DNA of 38,822 bases from Rhizobiaceae bacterium (lineage in GTDB: Bacteria > Pseudomonadota > Alphaproteobacteria > Rhizobiales > Rhizobiaceae): assembly GCA_013214695.1 (NCBI GenBank), contig JABSRX010000078.1, positions 1 to 38,822 of the forward strand, in the 5' to 3' direction. The notes beneath the pieces are model-generated. The model saw only the letters and a list, made by a program, of their open reading frames with translations. It was not told the origin of the DNA and made no database searches. The translations under genes and the position numbers were made by a program. The first letter of the stretch is position 1; every line of letters begins with the position of its first letter. Below are positions 15,832-25,368 of the stretch, in pieces.

Positions 15832-16797
15832 ATGGTGAAGAAAATCGACGCAAGCGATTGGCAGCCTTGCGCTGAGGTGCAGGCAGCCTGGCCCAATGTT
15901 TCCGGCAATGACATCAACGGTCTGCACGAAACCGAGACCCGGCGTCCCACGCCGGTCATGTGGCATGACCCGTCGATCATTCCCTTCGGCGAGGTTCAAA
16001 AATGGTTCTCATCGCGGGGCAATACCCACAAGACGATCGCCCAGTTTGGCAAGGCAGGTGAGGTCGGCGGGCGCACTTTGCCACCGGTCGCAGAGACCGC
16101 GATCGATTGGACGGCCGAGCGCTGGACCGCCGAGGTCAAGGCAGCAGCTCTGGCCGCGGGCGCCGATGAAGTCGGCATCGCGCGCGTCGAACCCGAATGG
16201 GTGTTTGAAGGATATGAAGTCCGTCAGAAATTCATTGTCGTCATGGTGGTCGCCATGGACTTTGAGGCTCTGGACCAGGGGCCAAACGATGTCAGTCAGA
16301 ATGAAGTTAAGAGCCAATACGACCGGGGCACCAATGTCGCCTACAGTCTGGCCGGCTAGATGCATGATCACGGCCATCAGGCGATCCCCCATGGAGGCCC
16401 GATCGCCGGTCCGGTCCTGATGATCCCGGCAGCCATCCAGAGCGGCATTGGCGAGCTTGGCAAGCACGGGTCGATGATCAACCGCACCTACGGCTCTTCA
16501 TTCCGCCTGGCAAACGTGCTGTGCGATATCCCCTTGATCGAGGACGGACCGGACGTGTTTGGCGCCGACGACTTCTGTCAGAGTTGTCAGCTGTGTTCGA
16601 AGATCTGCCCGGTGGATGCCATCAGCCCGACCAAGAAAACGGTGCGGGGTGAGGAAAAATGGTATATCGATTTTGATAAATGTCTGCCGTTTTTCGTCGA
16701 GCACAATGGCTGCGCCATGTGCCTGCCCGCCTGCCCCTGGAGCCGGCCAGGTGTCGGCGAAACGCTGTTGGCCAAAATGGCAAGGCGCAAGGCCTGA
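15832..16797 (+). pseudogene. Reductive-dehalogenase/QueG-like 4Fe-4S protein interrupted by an in-frame UAG
   Basis: A frame of 321 codons is interrupted only by TAG at 16357-16359 (codon 176). The reading resumes in the same frame and both sides belong to one protein. The upstream part ends near SQYDRGTNVAYSLAG, and the downstream part has AIPHGGPIAGPV, ELGKHGSMINRTYGSSF and two 4Fe-4S motifs (CQSCQLCSKICP and CAMCLPACPW). This is the layout of corrinoid/4Fe-4S reductive-dehalogenase-domain and epoxyqueuosine-reductase relatives. The position probably held Trp (TGG), so one G-to-A change would explain it. The start has GGAGG seven bases upstream. A nonsense mutation, a sequencing error, readthrough, or two separate polypeptides are all possible; an ATG follows the TAG directly. 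Confidence 0.75.
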
Positions 16798-16810
16798 AGT
16801 CAGCCGCTGT

Positions 16811-17935
16811 CTATTGGCGCGTGAATTCCAGATCCTGCCCGGTCCCACCGACATAGCTCAAAGTGAGATGATTGCGGCCAACGGAGACAACGTAGTAACA
16901 ATCTGAATACTCATTGTCTTCTGGGTTTGTGATAATGATGTAGGTGCTTTTGCCGTCTTCCGAATTCCGGTCGCACCCACTTGCCCAGCGAATATACTCG
17001 TTCGCCAAAAGACTGCCGCCGGAATAATTCCGACGTTCGGCCCCGTATATTTCAAAATACCAACTGCCGTCCTGGTCCGAAACCCAATTGCCCTGCATCG
17101 CTTCAATGACCGCGTCCAAGGGCTCTTGCTGCACCGGTTCAAGCTGACGAATGGCCACTTCGGCGGTGATATCGCCAAAACTCTTCATATCGCCGCGCAC
17201 CAGCATGCGGGTGCCCACTGGAACGTTTTGCAACGCATTGAGAATCTCGTCTGGCGTGCCGTCACCGTAGCCCGCCCCGTGGCGTACGCCTTCGGCATGA
17301 TAGGCACAATGGTCCCAACCATCGATGTTCTCGCACCCCTGAAAGACGCCAACGACGGTAAACGGTTCTCCCAGACTGCCGGCTGAAAATGGGTTGTTGT
17401 CGAACCGCGGCGCGGGTGTCATTGGAACCGCGGCTTTGCGCTTGAGCGTTTTTGGCTTGGGCGCTTTTGGCTTGGAGGCTTCTCGTTTGGGTGCTTTTGC
17501 TTCGTCCTTCGCCTTTGGCGCGGCTATCGTCAGGGTGAATGTGAAATTCTTCGCCGACTTGCCGGTATCAATGACCCCAAAGCTTGACTGATCATATCCG
17601 CGCGACTTGCAGTTCTCAGCACCCGCGATGTCAAACACTTTCGATGTGGTGCAGAACGTATAGTCCCCCCGCCGAACTTCGCGTCCCTTGTGCTCGGCCC
17701 GATAGTAGTAGTAGCGCTGTTTGAGGTCGCCGCTATGGACGGTTTTGCAGTCCTTGTCCTTGATGTTCCACCAGCCTTCAGAACGCCAATCCCCGCCGTC
17801 CTTGTAGGCAATCGCAACCGACCGGCTGGAACCGGACTCATTGCAGATCTTGAGACCCGCCTGAGCGGTCTGGGGCGACAAAACAAAAAGGATGATTCCT
17901 ACAATCCAACAAATCGTAATATGCGGCCGTGACAT
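16811..17935 (-). CDS. Secreted DUF1036-domain protein with Lys/Pro-rich linker
   Basis: This 374-residue protein has a signal peptide (residues 1-26, cleavage at AQA|G) and a DUF1036 domain at about 27-140 (KICNESGSSRSVAIAY, WWNIKDKDC, a YYYYRAE strand). A 40-residue linker of Lys, Pro and Ala follows, then a C-terminal region of about 190 residues with many Cys (CENIDGWDHCAYH) and a lipocalin-like beta-rich end (GNWVSDQDGSWYFEIYG). DUF1036 occurs in alphaproteobacterial secreted proteins without known biochemistry. It probably acts in the periplasm. It converges on the 4Fe-4S gene with only 13 bp between them. Confidence 0.8.
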   Translation of the reverse strand: MSRPHITICWIVGIILFVLSPQTAQAGLKICNESGSSRSVAIAYKDGGDWRSEGWWNIKDKDCKTVHSGDLKQRYYYYRAEHKGREVRRGDYTFCTTSKVFDIAGAENCKSRGYDQSSFGVIDTGKSAKNFTFTLTIAAPKAKDEAKAPKREASKPKAPKPKTLKRKAAVPMTPAPRFDNNPFSAGSLGEPFTVVGVFQGCENIDGWDHCAYHAEGVRHGAGYGDGTPDEILNALQNVPVGTRMLVRGDMKSFGDITAEVAIRQLEPVQQEPLDAVIEAMQGNWVSDQDGSWYFEIYGAERRNYSGGSLLANEYIRWASGCDRNSEDGKSTYIIITNPEDNEYSDCYYVVSVGRNHLTLSYVGGTGQDLEFTRQ

Positions 17936-18009
17936 TTGCGTCCCCTGATCGTCTCAATGCTTCTCCATCAGACGCCAAGATAACCAGCACAACATCTTTC
18001 TGCCAACGT

Positions 18010-18026
18010 CAAAATTGGCAATTTTG
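18010..18026. promoter_or_regulatory. 17-bp perfect palindrome upstream of the DUF1036 gene
   Basis: CAAAATTGGCAATTTTG has two 8-bp arms around one base. It lies 75-91 bp upstream of the DUF1036 start (17935) and beyond the end of the HAD gene (18149), which is read in the same direction. It could be an operator or part of a terminator; no T tract follows. The rest of 17936-18148 has no recognisable element. Confidence 0.4.
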
Positions 18027-18148
18027 GATCACGGTATGGTTTGCACTGTAAATCAGCAAAACACGTCCTTTGGATCGACGACCATTTTCAGAATCCAGCC
18101 GCTGTTCGATGCCTCGAATTGCCACACAGCTGTTGCGCCACCGCTTGG

Positions 18149-18826
18149 TCAGACCGCTGCTTTCCGAGTGTCAAACAGCGATTGCGGGTCGAGGTGGCTG
18201 GCAACGATCTGTGCACCGGCGTAATCCTGGTCAATTGTATTCGCCCCTGGAAAGGCGATAGTGGAAATCCCTGCTGCTAGTGCTGCAGCGAGACTGGGCT
18301 GGCTGTCTTCGATGGCCAAACAGTCAGATGCCGACAGGCCAAGCTTGGCAAGGGCAAGGTGGTAGGCGTCAGGTGCTGGTTTGGATCTGCCCACATGTTC
18401 CGAAGTGCCGATATAGTCGAACATCTCGGTATCGATGTAGGGCGCCAGGCTGGTCAGAACGGCATCCACATTGTCACGCGACGTTGTGGTGACGAAGGCG
18501 AGTTTGATCCCGTGACGCTGAGCGAAGTGGATCGTCTTCACCACGCCGGGTCGTGGCACCAATCCACTCTGCAGGAGCTGGTGGTTGAAAATGTCCGTCT
18601 TGAGCGCGTGGATGGCCTGCGCGTCGATCTTCATGCCGCGGGCCGCCGCGTGTACGGCAATGCGGTTTTGACCGCCGGAGACGGCAAGTTGATCGCGGTA
18701 GTAGTCAGCTGTCCAATGCCAATCCAGGTCGAATTGCCGAAAGGCTTCGTTGAATACGCTGCGCTGGAGTTCCGACGTTTCTGCCAGGGTGCCGATGGAT
18801 CCAAAGAGAATGGCATGGAAGGGCAT
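18149..18826 (-). CDS. HAD-superfamily (CbbY/beta-phosphoglucomutase-like) protein lacking the catalytic Asp pair
   Basis: This 225-residue protein follows the HAD subfamily IA pattern with an alpha-helical cap. Motif II is VTTTSRDN, the motif III Lys lies in GRSKPAPDAY, and motif IV is AIEDSQPS. The usual motif I, F-D-x-D-G-T-L, reads F-G-S-I-G-T-L at residues 8-14, so the nucleophile and the general acid Asp are Gly9 and Ile11. It should not be a normal phosphatase. The start at 18826 has AGGAG nine bases upstream; the frame extends to 18901 without sequence resembling the family. It diverges from the photolyase gene. Confidence 0.8.
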   Translation of the reverse strand: MPFHAILFGSIGTLAETSELQRSVFNEAFRQFDLDWHWTADYYRDQLAVSGGQNRIAVHAAARGMKIDAQAIHALKTDIFNHQLLQSGLVPRPGVVKTIHFAQRHGIKLAFVTTTSRDNVDAVLTSLAPYIDTEMFDYIGTSEHVGRSKPAPDAYHLALAKLGLSASDCLAIEDSQPSLAAALAAGISTIAFPGANTIDQDYAGAQIVASHLDPQSLFDTRKAAV

Positions 18827-19084
18827 GGTCAGCATCTCCTGCGCAAAAGTCGATTTGGAGCATAAGCTAATACGAAATGCGTCTTGCAGAACATCTGTCA
18901 TTTCGACGCGGGGCAGTTCGATCGACGCCGAAACCGATCCATGTTGGACGAAAGCAACGGAAGTTCGCCGAAAAACAACCGGTTAACAATCCAAAACTGC
19001 CAGGAGATCAGATAGGCGCAAATTGTCGCGTTGTGCAAATCCTGCTCACACCATAGGCGTTGTGCCAGGAGGACGGCAGCGCCC

Positions 19085-20626
19085 ATGGTCACGGAACACC
19101 CATTGCAATTGGTTTGGTTCAAGCGCGATTTGCGCTGTGTCGACCATGCTGCGTTGAATGCCGCCGCGGCCCGTGGGCCGGTCCTGCCACTTTTCATTGT
19201 CGAGCCGGAGTACTGGGAATTGCCGGATACCTCGCAGCGCCAGTGGGGCTTTGCCCGCGACTGTTTGCTGGATCTGCGCCACCAGCTTGCCGAGCTCGGT
19301 CAGCCGCTGGTGATCCGGATCGGTGATGCGGTCGATGTGTTGCAACACCTGCAAAAGCAGACAGGCTTCGGACAGATCTGGTCGCATGAGGAAACCGGCA
19401 ATGGTTGGACCTATCAACGGGACCAACGCGTATTGCACTGGTGTCGGGACAAGGGTCTGGCCTGGACTGAATTGCAGCAGCACGGCACGCAAAGGCGGCT
19501 GAAAAGTCGAAATGGCTGGGCAAAGGCCTGGGACAACACGATGGCCCGACCTTTTGGGCCTCCGCCGGCCCTGATGCCCTTGGCAGGCACCGATCCTGGT
19601 GACCTGCCCGGGGCGGATGCGCTGGGGCTCAAACCGGATGCGTGTCCGCACAGGCAGCGTGGGGGGCGTGGGCTGGCGGTCGAATGCCTGAACAGCTTTT
19701 TGCAGCACCGCGGCGCCAATTACCGGGTGGCGATGTCCAGCCCGCTGACGGCCAACTCCGCTTGCTCCCGGCTGTCCCCGCATTTCGCCTGGGGCAGCCT
19801 TTCCATTCGCGAAGCGGCGCAAGCGACCTGGAAACGCCAACAGCAACTGCATGAGTTGCGGACAGATTCTGGTCGCAACTGGCAGCAATCGATGGTGTCG
19901 TTTTCGGGCCGCCTTCACTGGCACTGCCATTTCATCCAGAAGCTGGAAGACGAGCCAGAAATGGAGTTTCAGAATTTGCACAGCGCTTATGAGGGCATGC
20001 GTCCGTCGGTGCCTGACGCGGTTCTTCTGGAGGCTTGGTCGTCCGGCCAAACCGGATTGCCATTTGTCGACGCCTGTATGCGGTCGCTCAACGCCACCGG
20101 ATGGATCAACTTCCGCATGCGCGCCATGTTGATGGCCGTTGCAAGCTATCACCTTTGGCTGGATTGGCGCGCCCCCGGGCTGCATCTGGCGCGCAAGTTC
20201 ACCGACTACGAACCGGGCATCCACTGGCCCCAGGTGCAAATGCAGTCGGGGACAACTGGTATCAACACGGTGCGCATCTACAATCCAGTCAAGCAAGGCA
20301 TGGATCAGGATCCGCAGGGCATTTTTACCCGCAAATGGGTGCCCGAACTGGCCGATGTGGCCGACCAATTCCTTCACCAGCCCTGGCTTGCGCCCAACGC
20401 GGAGCAAGTTCTGGACATCACCTATCCCTTCCCGGTGGTTGATCACCTGGAAGCCGCCAAACAGGCGCGGCAAAAAGTATGGGCCGTGCGGGGGGCGTCT
20501 GCCTATCGCCAGCAAGGCCAATCCATTCAGCAGCGTCACGGCAGCCGCAAGAGCGGTATTCCCATGCGCGGCCGCGGCAAACCGAGCAAGCGTCGCGATA
20601 CCGATCAACTGTCCCTGAAACTTTGA
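19085..20626 (+). CDS. Photolyase/cryptochrome-family flavoprotein
   Basis: This 513-residue protein starts with LVWFKRDLRCVDHAAL, the N-terminal alpha/beta domain of photolyases, and ends with the helical FAD domain. The latter shows WSSGQTGLPFVDACMRSLNATGWINFRMRA, the standard FAD-site segment, then WPQVQMQSGTTG and RIYNPVKQG. Members use blue light and FADH- to split UV pyrimidine dimers or act as light sensors. The Trp/Arg-rich loop (RLHWHCHF) and basic tail suggest DNA binding. The subclass cannot be fixed from memory. An AGGAGG lies 12 bases before the ATG at 19085, a little far. It heads a set with the DUF427 gene. Confidence 0.9.
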   Translation: MVTEHPLQLVWFKRDLRCVDHAALNAAAARGPVLPLFIVEPEYWELPDTSQRQWGFARDCLLDLRHQLAELGQPLVIRIGDAVDVLQHLQKQTGFGQIWSHEETGNGWTYQRDQRVLHWCRDKGLAWTELQQHGTQRRLKSRNGWAKAWDNTMARPFGPPPALMPLAGTDPGDLPGADALGLKPDACPHRQRGGRGLAVECLNSFLQHRGANYRVAMSSPLTANSACSRLSPHFAWGSLSIREAAQATWKRQQQLHELRTDSGRNWQQSMVSFSGRLHWHCHFIQKLEDEPEMEFQNLHSAYEGMRPSVPDAVLLEAWSSGQTGLPFVDACMRSLNATGWINFRMRAMLMAVASYHLWLDWRAPGLHLARKFTDYEPGIHWPQVQMQSGTTGINTVRIYNPVKQGMDQDPQGIFTRKWVPELADVADQFLHQPWLAPNAEQVLDITYPFPVVDHLEAAKQARQKVWAVRGASAYRQQGQSIQQRHGSRKSGIPMRGRGKPSKRRDTDQLSLKL

Positions 20627-20727
20627 AGATGAGGCTGCGCTCAACGGACACAATGCCACGCTGTCTTGATGACCCTGCTGACATAGATTTTGAACACGAG
20701 GCACGAGCCAACAGGTTGGACGGTTGC

Positions 20728-21198
20728 ATGGAACTCAAAGTCGAAAATGTTCAATCTTACCCAAGACCGCCGGTGGTTGAGCCGGTGCCGCTGCGGGTGC
20801 GCATCCAACACAACAATCAATGGATCGTTGACACTCAGCAGGCACTGAGGGTGTTGGAGACCCACCACGCGCCCACCTATTATTTGCCAAAACGGGATGT
20901 CCTGGTGCCCCTGCGCACCGTTCCCGGCACCAGCTTTTGCGAATGGAAAGGTGCTGCCAGTTATTTCGATTTGTTGGTGGATGCCGCGCCCATCCCCCGC
21001 GCCGGCTGGTTCTATGCGCGCCCGGAACCGTGCTTTCACGCGCTGCGCGATCATGTGGCCATCTACGCGACCAAGGTGGATGCGTGTTTTGTCGGCGATC
21101 AACGGGTCGAGCCGCAAGCCGGGGACTTTTATGGCGGGTGGAAAACGCCCAACCTGCAGGGCATGGTCAAGGGGGCGCCTGGAACGGAACATTGGTGA
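20728..21198 (+). CDS. DUF427-domain protein
   Basis: This 156-residue protein has DUF427 signatures: NVQSYPRPPVVEP at the start, then TYYLPKRDV, GTSFCEWKGAASYFDL and GWFYARPEP, and a late tract with GDFYGGWKTP. The fold is a small beta-barrel of unknown function, often near oxidoreductases or photolyases. The ATG at 20728 fits the usual N-terminus; earlier in-frame ATGs at 20629 and 20653 would add residues unlike the family. It follows the photolyase closely on the same strand and probably shares its transcript. It converges on the ABC1 gene with 31 bp between them. Confidence 0.8.
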   Translation: MELKVENVQSYPRPPVVEPVPLRVRIQHNNQWIVDTQQALRVLETHHAPTYYLPKRDVLVPLRTVPGTSFCEWKGAASYFDLLVDAAPIPRAGWFYARPEPCFHALRDHVAIYATKVDACFVGDQRVEPQAGDFYGGWKTPNLQGMVKGAPGTEHW

Positions 21199-21229
21199 AC
21201 CGAACTTTGGTGATTGCCGAAGCAACGGA

Positions 21230-22555
21230 TCAGCTGGCGTAGGGTTCAACCAACTGGCGCAGCGATAGATTTGCTCCAAGCCGTTTGGCCAGAAGGTACA
21301 TGCCCGCAAACTTGCGCTGCAGATGCAGGACATCGAATGGCGGTACGTGTTTGAATTCGGGATCCGTCGCCAGCCGCATGCCGCTGTCTTGAAGACGCGA
21401 TACGATGTCGTCGGATGCGAAATCAAATCGGTCTTTTTCAAGCAGCGCCACCGACAGGGCCCCAATCATCCGCATGATCTGGGTGACGTGACGTTTGCTG
21501 GTCTGCGGCGACACCAGACCCATGTCGAGGATGCCGTCACGAATGGCCGTCCTGTCGAGATCAAGCGCAGCGCGCAGCAGTTTGCGGCAGGCTTTGACCA
21601 GATCGCCATCGATGGATCGGGTCGCGCCGAAATCGATCAATCCGATCCTGTCGCTTTGCAGATCGTATCGATAATTCGCAAAGTTCGGGTCGCTTTGCAC
21701 CAGATTGAATTCAAACAGTTCGTCGAGTGCCAGGCGCAACAGGCGTTCGACAATGTCGTTTCGCTGGTCCTGGCCGAGTGCGGCGACTTCTTCAATCGAC
21801 CCGCCCGGTACATAACTCATCGCCAGGACGCGGGGCGTGCCCAGGTCGGCCTGCACCTGCGGCAGGCAGAATCCGTCCCGGCCCGCCAGTGCCGTTGCAT
21901 AGCGCTGCAGATTTTCCGCTTCCCGCAGGTAATCGGCCTCTTCGTGCAATTGTTGTTTGGCCTTCTGGGAAAGATCGGACAGTTGGGCTTTGCCGGGTCC
22001 CAGTCCGGTCAACCGCAGCAGGGCCACCATCGTATCAACATCGCTGTCGATGCTTTGGGCAATGCCGGGATACTGGATCTTGATCGCCAGGTCCCGGCCA
22101 TCCCGGGTGACGCCGCGATGCACTTGTCCGATGGAGGCGGCCGCCATGGGCTGTAGATCAAAGCGCTCGAAGAGGGAGCTCCAATCCTCCCCCCAGGCGT
22201 GCCTCAACGACGCATCGAGTTGGGCAGCGGGCATGTGATCTGCATCGGCCTGCAAGCGTTTCAGGATTTGCGTCAATTCGGGCGGCAAGACTTCGCCGGT
22301 GTCGAGGGAGAGCAATTGTCCCATCTTCAAAGCCGCCCCGCGCATCCGCGCCAACTGGTCAGCGAACTGCTCAAAATTGGACGGCGTGAGCAGCATATCG
22401 CGCAGTTCAGGCCGCTGGCCACGACTGAGCTGCGATAGGCCCGTCATCAAGCTGCGGCCCGCAATGCCGGCTGTCATGCGACTCAAGCCAGCCATCCGCC
22501 CAATCTGGCTAGACGGGACAGCAACGGCTCTGGGCTGTTGATCAGAGGAGCTCAT
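21230..22555 (-). CDS. ABC1/AarF/UbiB-family atypical kinase
   Basis: This 441-residue protein has the family's KxGQ motif (KMGQ, residues 77-80), an Ala-rich loop with ASIGQVHRG, the nucleotide-site Lys in AIKIQYPG, QSDPNFANY as the catalytic-loop equivalent, and GLIDFGATR in place of DFG. Such ADCK/UbiB proteins act as ATPases or kinases that support ubiquinone synthesis or lipid transport. The start at 22555 is chosen because the fold begins soon after it; the frame stays open to 22600. The region 22556-22796 beyond it holds its promoter, with no clear element seen. Confidence 0.9.
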   Translation of the reverse strand: MSSSDQQPRAVAVPSSQIGRMAGLSRMTAGIAGRSLMTGLSQLSRGQRPELRDMLLTPSNFEQFADQLARMRGAALKMGQLLSLDTGEVLPPELTQILKRLQADADHMPAAQLDASLRHAWGEDWSSLFERFDLQPMAAASIGQVHRGVTRDGRDLAIKIQYPGIAQSIDSDVDTMVALLRLTGLGPGKAQLSDLSQKAKQQLHEEADYLREAENLQRYATALAGRDGFCLPQVQADLGTPRVLAMSYVPGGSIEEVAALGQDQRNDIVERLLRLALDELFEFNLVQSDPNFANYRYDLQSDRIGLIDFGATRSIDGDLVKACRKLLRAALDLDRTAIRDGILDMGLVSPQTSKRHVTQIMRMIGALSVALLEKDRFDFASDDIVSRLQDSGMRLATDPEFKHVPPFDVLHLQRKFAGMYLLAKRLGANLSLRQLVEPYAS

Positions 22556-22796
22556 ATCAATCTCTGGACGGCGGCTGTGTGCAGTATCTGGGGAAAGCAA
22601 AAACGGACCATTTGCCGGGCCCTGACGCTGAGGTGAATGTACAGACTAAAGCATTCAGCACGCCTTGGCTGCGAACACATTGTCGCGCATCACCCCGATA
22701 TCAAGATTGAGTAACTCATTCTAAATGGGAGAAAGACAGGTGCAGGTGTGCGAACAAGCGCTCTCGTTCACCAACTCAAGAACCAATCAGCATGCC

Positions 22797-25196
22797 TCAA
22801 GCCATCGTTGCCGCATGAAGATCGGTCACCGAGAATGTGACAGGCTCGGTTGATTCTTCTGGCAAGAACTCGACGCTGACGGGGGCGTCGGGTGTGACGA
22901 TGAACCCATTTTGGGAAAATCGGCCGGGTTTGTCAGCAGCCAGTGTCGTAAAGAACGATGGTTGATCGCTCGATATTGTGACAGTCATACCCGAAACATC
23001 CAGTTTCAGATCGGTCCGGGGCAATGCGTAGGATTTGTAGGGAAGCGGTGCAAAATGATCACGCCCCTGCTCGCCACTTGAGGTTTCCCATTCAAACAGC
23101 ATGACTTCATCCAGGTTGAGCTGATCACCCGACACGCGCGCCAGGTCTTCTGCATCATCACCAACCGTCGCCGTCGAGCTTGCAAGCTGACGGGTTTCAG
23201 CGTCCATCGACAGAGCCTGCACACGCAGTGAGATCTCGACATCTTCCAGCCGATCATTGATCCCTTTGAAAATGAACCCGTCGTCTGACGGAATGCAAAC
23301 CACGGTCACGGGTTGATAGAATTCCTTGGCGAAATAGTGCAGCAACTTCCACTCCCCGCCATAGTTGATCGATGACCAGGAGCACACCGGCCAGGTGTCG
23401 TTCAACTGCCAATACAGGGTGCCCATGCAGTTCGGCTTGGTGCCGCGCCAATGGGTTACGGCCGTCTTGATGGCCAGGCCCTGTTGCACCTGGCTCAACC
23501 AAACAATGTCCTCAAACTCTGTCGGCCAGCGAAAGTAGCGAAACATGGTCGCGGCAATGCGTTCATTGCCACCGGGGTTCTTCTGATGGCTTTCCAGAAC
23601 AGGACTGGAAATATTCATCGACGCGGGATCTGCGAAACTCTCGATGACCCGCATCGAAGGATAGGACTGAAAACCAAATTCCGAGCAGAAGCGGACGTTC
23701 ATTGTCCGGTAGTCTTCAAAGTCCTTGCCTTCATGCCAAACGGACCAATAGTGCGTGTCTCCCTGCCCCTCAAAGTGCCAACCGTCGCGAAAATCCATCG
23801 GCCCCAGCGACGGTGACGATGGCCACCAATTGGCATTCGGGACAAGGTCCTTCAGGGCGTCTTCAATCGTACGGTTCAAACGGTCATAGTTCACCAGATA
23901 TCGATCGCGGTCCTTGCGGCTGATTTCGAACCAATCGATCGCCCCGACCAGTTCGTTGTCGCCACACCACAGCGCGATACAGGCGTGATGTTGAAGCCTC
24001 GCGACGTTTTCCCGTACTTCGTGATCGACTTCGGACAGAAACGCCGGGGTTGACGGATACAGATTGCAGGCAAACATAAAGTCCTGCCAGACCAGCAAAC
24101 CCAGTTCGTCACAGGCGTCGTAGAACGCGTCGGTCTCATAGCGCCCGCCACCCCAGACCCGGATCATGTTCATATTGGCGGCTGCCGCGCTTTCGAGCAA
24201 TCTACGCGTTCTTTCTGGTGTGATGCGCCCGCTGAGAGCGTCGGCCGGGATCCAGTTGGCGCCTTTGGCAAACAGATCACGTCCGTTGACTTCAAACTTA
24301 AAGCCGACGCCTGACGCGTCAGGCTCATTTATCAAGCGGATGCTGCGCAGCCCGATTTTCTTGGTTTGAGATAGGTTGCCAACCCGCACGACCAGTTGAT
24401 GAAGCATCTGATCGCCCAGGCCATTGGGCCACCAAAGCTGCGGGTCTTCAATTTCAATAACGGCGCTCGCCCGCCCCTCTGAAATTGCGCTCTTTGCCGA
24501 CTGCCCACAAATCTCAAACGCCGCCGTCTGGCCATCCAGATCGGCGAAGCAGGCATCAATGGTCAGCTGAGCGGTTCCATCCGAGTGCTGCTGCTCAACA
24601 ATGATGCTGTCGATGCGTGGGGCTTTTGCCGGCTCGAGCCGGATATCGCCAATCAAGCCAAACGGCGCCAGAGCAATGTTCCAATCCCAGCCGAAGTCGC
24701 ATTGCGCCTTGCGCAACATATTGCCACCAGGGATCGGGCACATGGCGCCCATTTCGGGGTGGTCGTTCATCGACGGTATGTAGAAGGGCATCTCTTGCTG
24801 CCGCGACCGGGCGGCTTCGGGCGCTGAGTGAAAGATAATCTCGACACGGTTGTCGCCGGTTTGGGCAATGCCTGTCAGGTCCACACGATAGGTTCGGTGG
24901 ACGTTCTGTGTTGCCAAAACCTCCTGACCGTTCCAACGCACACTTGCCACGGTGTCGAGGCCGGAAACAACCAGCTCGACGTCGGCGCTATCCAACTGGA
25001 TGGTTCGGGCCGCAATCCAGTCACGATCGGCGACCCATCGAACCTGGTCTTCGTTGTCTTCAAGATAGGGATCGGGAATAAGCTGGGCTTCGCTCAGCGC
25101 CGTATAGCCATCGCCTGGCAATTCGATGGGACAGCCATGATCTTGGGTCACGTCCGAAAGGGACCAGACACCGCAAAGGGAAAGAGTGTGAGCCAT
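22797..25196 (-). CDS. Beta-mannosidase (glycoside hydrolase family 2)
   Basis: This 799-residue protein has the GH2 layout: a jelly-roll domain (1-190), an immunoglobulin-like domain, a TIM barrel (about 290-590) and C-terminal beta domains. The acid/base is Glu415 in LWCGDNE and the nucleophile Glu506 in CSEFGFQSYPS, with GGGRYETDAFYDACDELGLL and GTLYWQLNDTWPVCSWSS as further family blocks. It removes terminal beta-linked mannose from mannan or N-glycan fragments. There is no signal peptide, so it acts in the cytoplasm on imported oligosaccharides. No mannoside transporter is adjacent in the window. It follows the glutamine-synthetase-family gene on the same strand with a gap of 172 bp. Confidence 0.93.
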   Translation of the reverse strand: MAHTLSLCGVWSLSDVTQDHGCPIELPGDGYTALSEAQLIPDPYLEDNEDQVRWVADRDWIAARTIQLDSADVELVVSGLDTVASVRWNGQEVLATQNVHRTYRVDLTGIAQTGDNRVEIIFHSAPEAARSRQQEMPFYIPSMNDHPEMGAMCPIPGGNMLRKAQCDFGWDWNIALAPFGLIGDIRLEPAKAPRIDSIIVEQQHSDGTAQLTIDACFADLDGQTAAFEICGQSAKSAISEGRASAVIEIEDPQLWWPNGLGDQMLHQLVVRVGNLSQTKKIGLRSIRLINEPDASGVGFKFEVNGRDLFAKGANWIPADALSGRITPERTRRLLESAAAANMNMIRVWGGGRYETDAFYDACDELGLLVWQDFMFACNLYPSTPAFLSEVDHEVRENVARLQHHACIALWCGDNELVGAIDWFEISRKDRDRYLVNYDRLNRTIEDALKDLVPNANWWPSSPSLGPMDFRDGWHFEGQGDTHYWSVWHEGKDFEDYRTMNVRFCSEFGFQSYPSMRVIESFADPASMNISSPVLESHQKNPGGNERIAATMFRYFRWPTEFEDIVWLSQVQQGLAIKTAVTHWRGTKPNCMGTLYWQLNDTWPVCSWSSINYGGEWKLLHYFAKEFYQPVTVVCIPSDDGFIFKGINDRLEDVEISLRVQALSMDAETRQLASSTATVGDDAEDLARVSGDQLNLDEVMLFEWETSSGEQGRDHFAPLPYKSYALPRTDLKLDVSGMTVTISSDQPSFFTTLAADKPGRFSQNGFIVTPDAPVSVEFLPEESTEPVTFSVTDLHAATMA

Positions 25197-25368
25197 TGAG
25201 ATGATCGAGCGAGTTGGGCGATGGCACGATGTTATCGCAGCAAGGAAAAGCGTCCAGAACTAGTTGGAGCCATTCACGCTGCTTCTAAGGTCGGCTTGCG
25301 GAATATCCGGGCCAACTATCGGTCACCAAGCTCAGCACGTGTCAAAAAAACCAACTTGCAAAAATAAG

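Noticed and set aside
19046-20704. Long open frame on the reverse strand opposite the photolyase
   Set aside because: It mirrors the codon pattern of the forward gene, has no ribosome site and its translation resembles no protein; it is a shadow frame.
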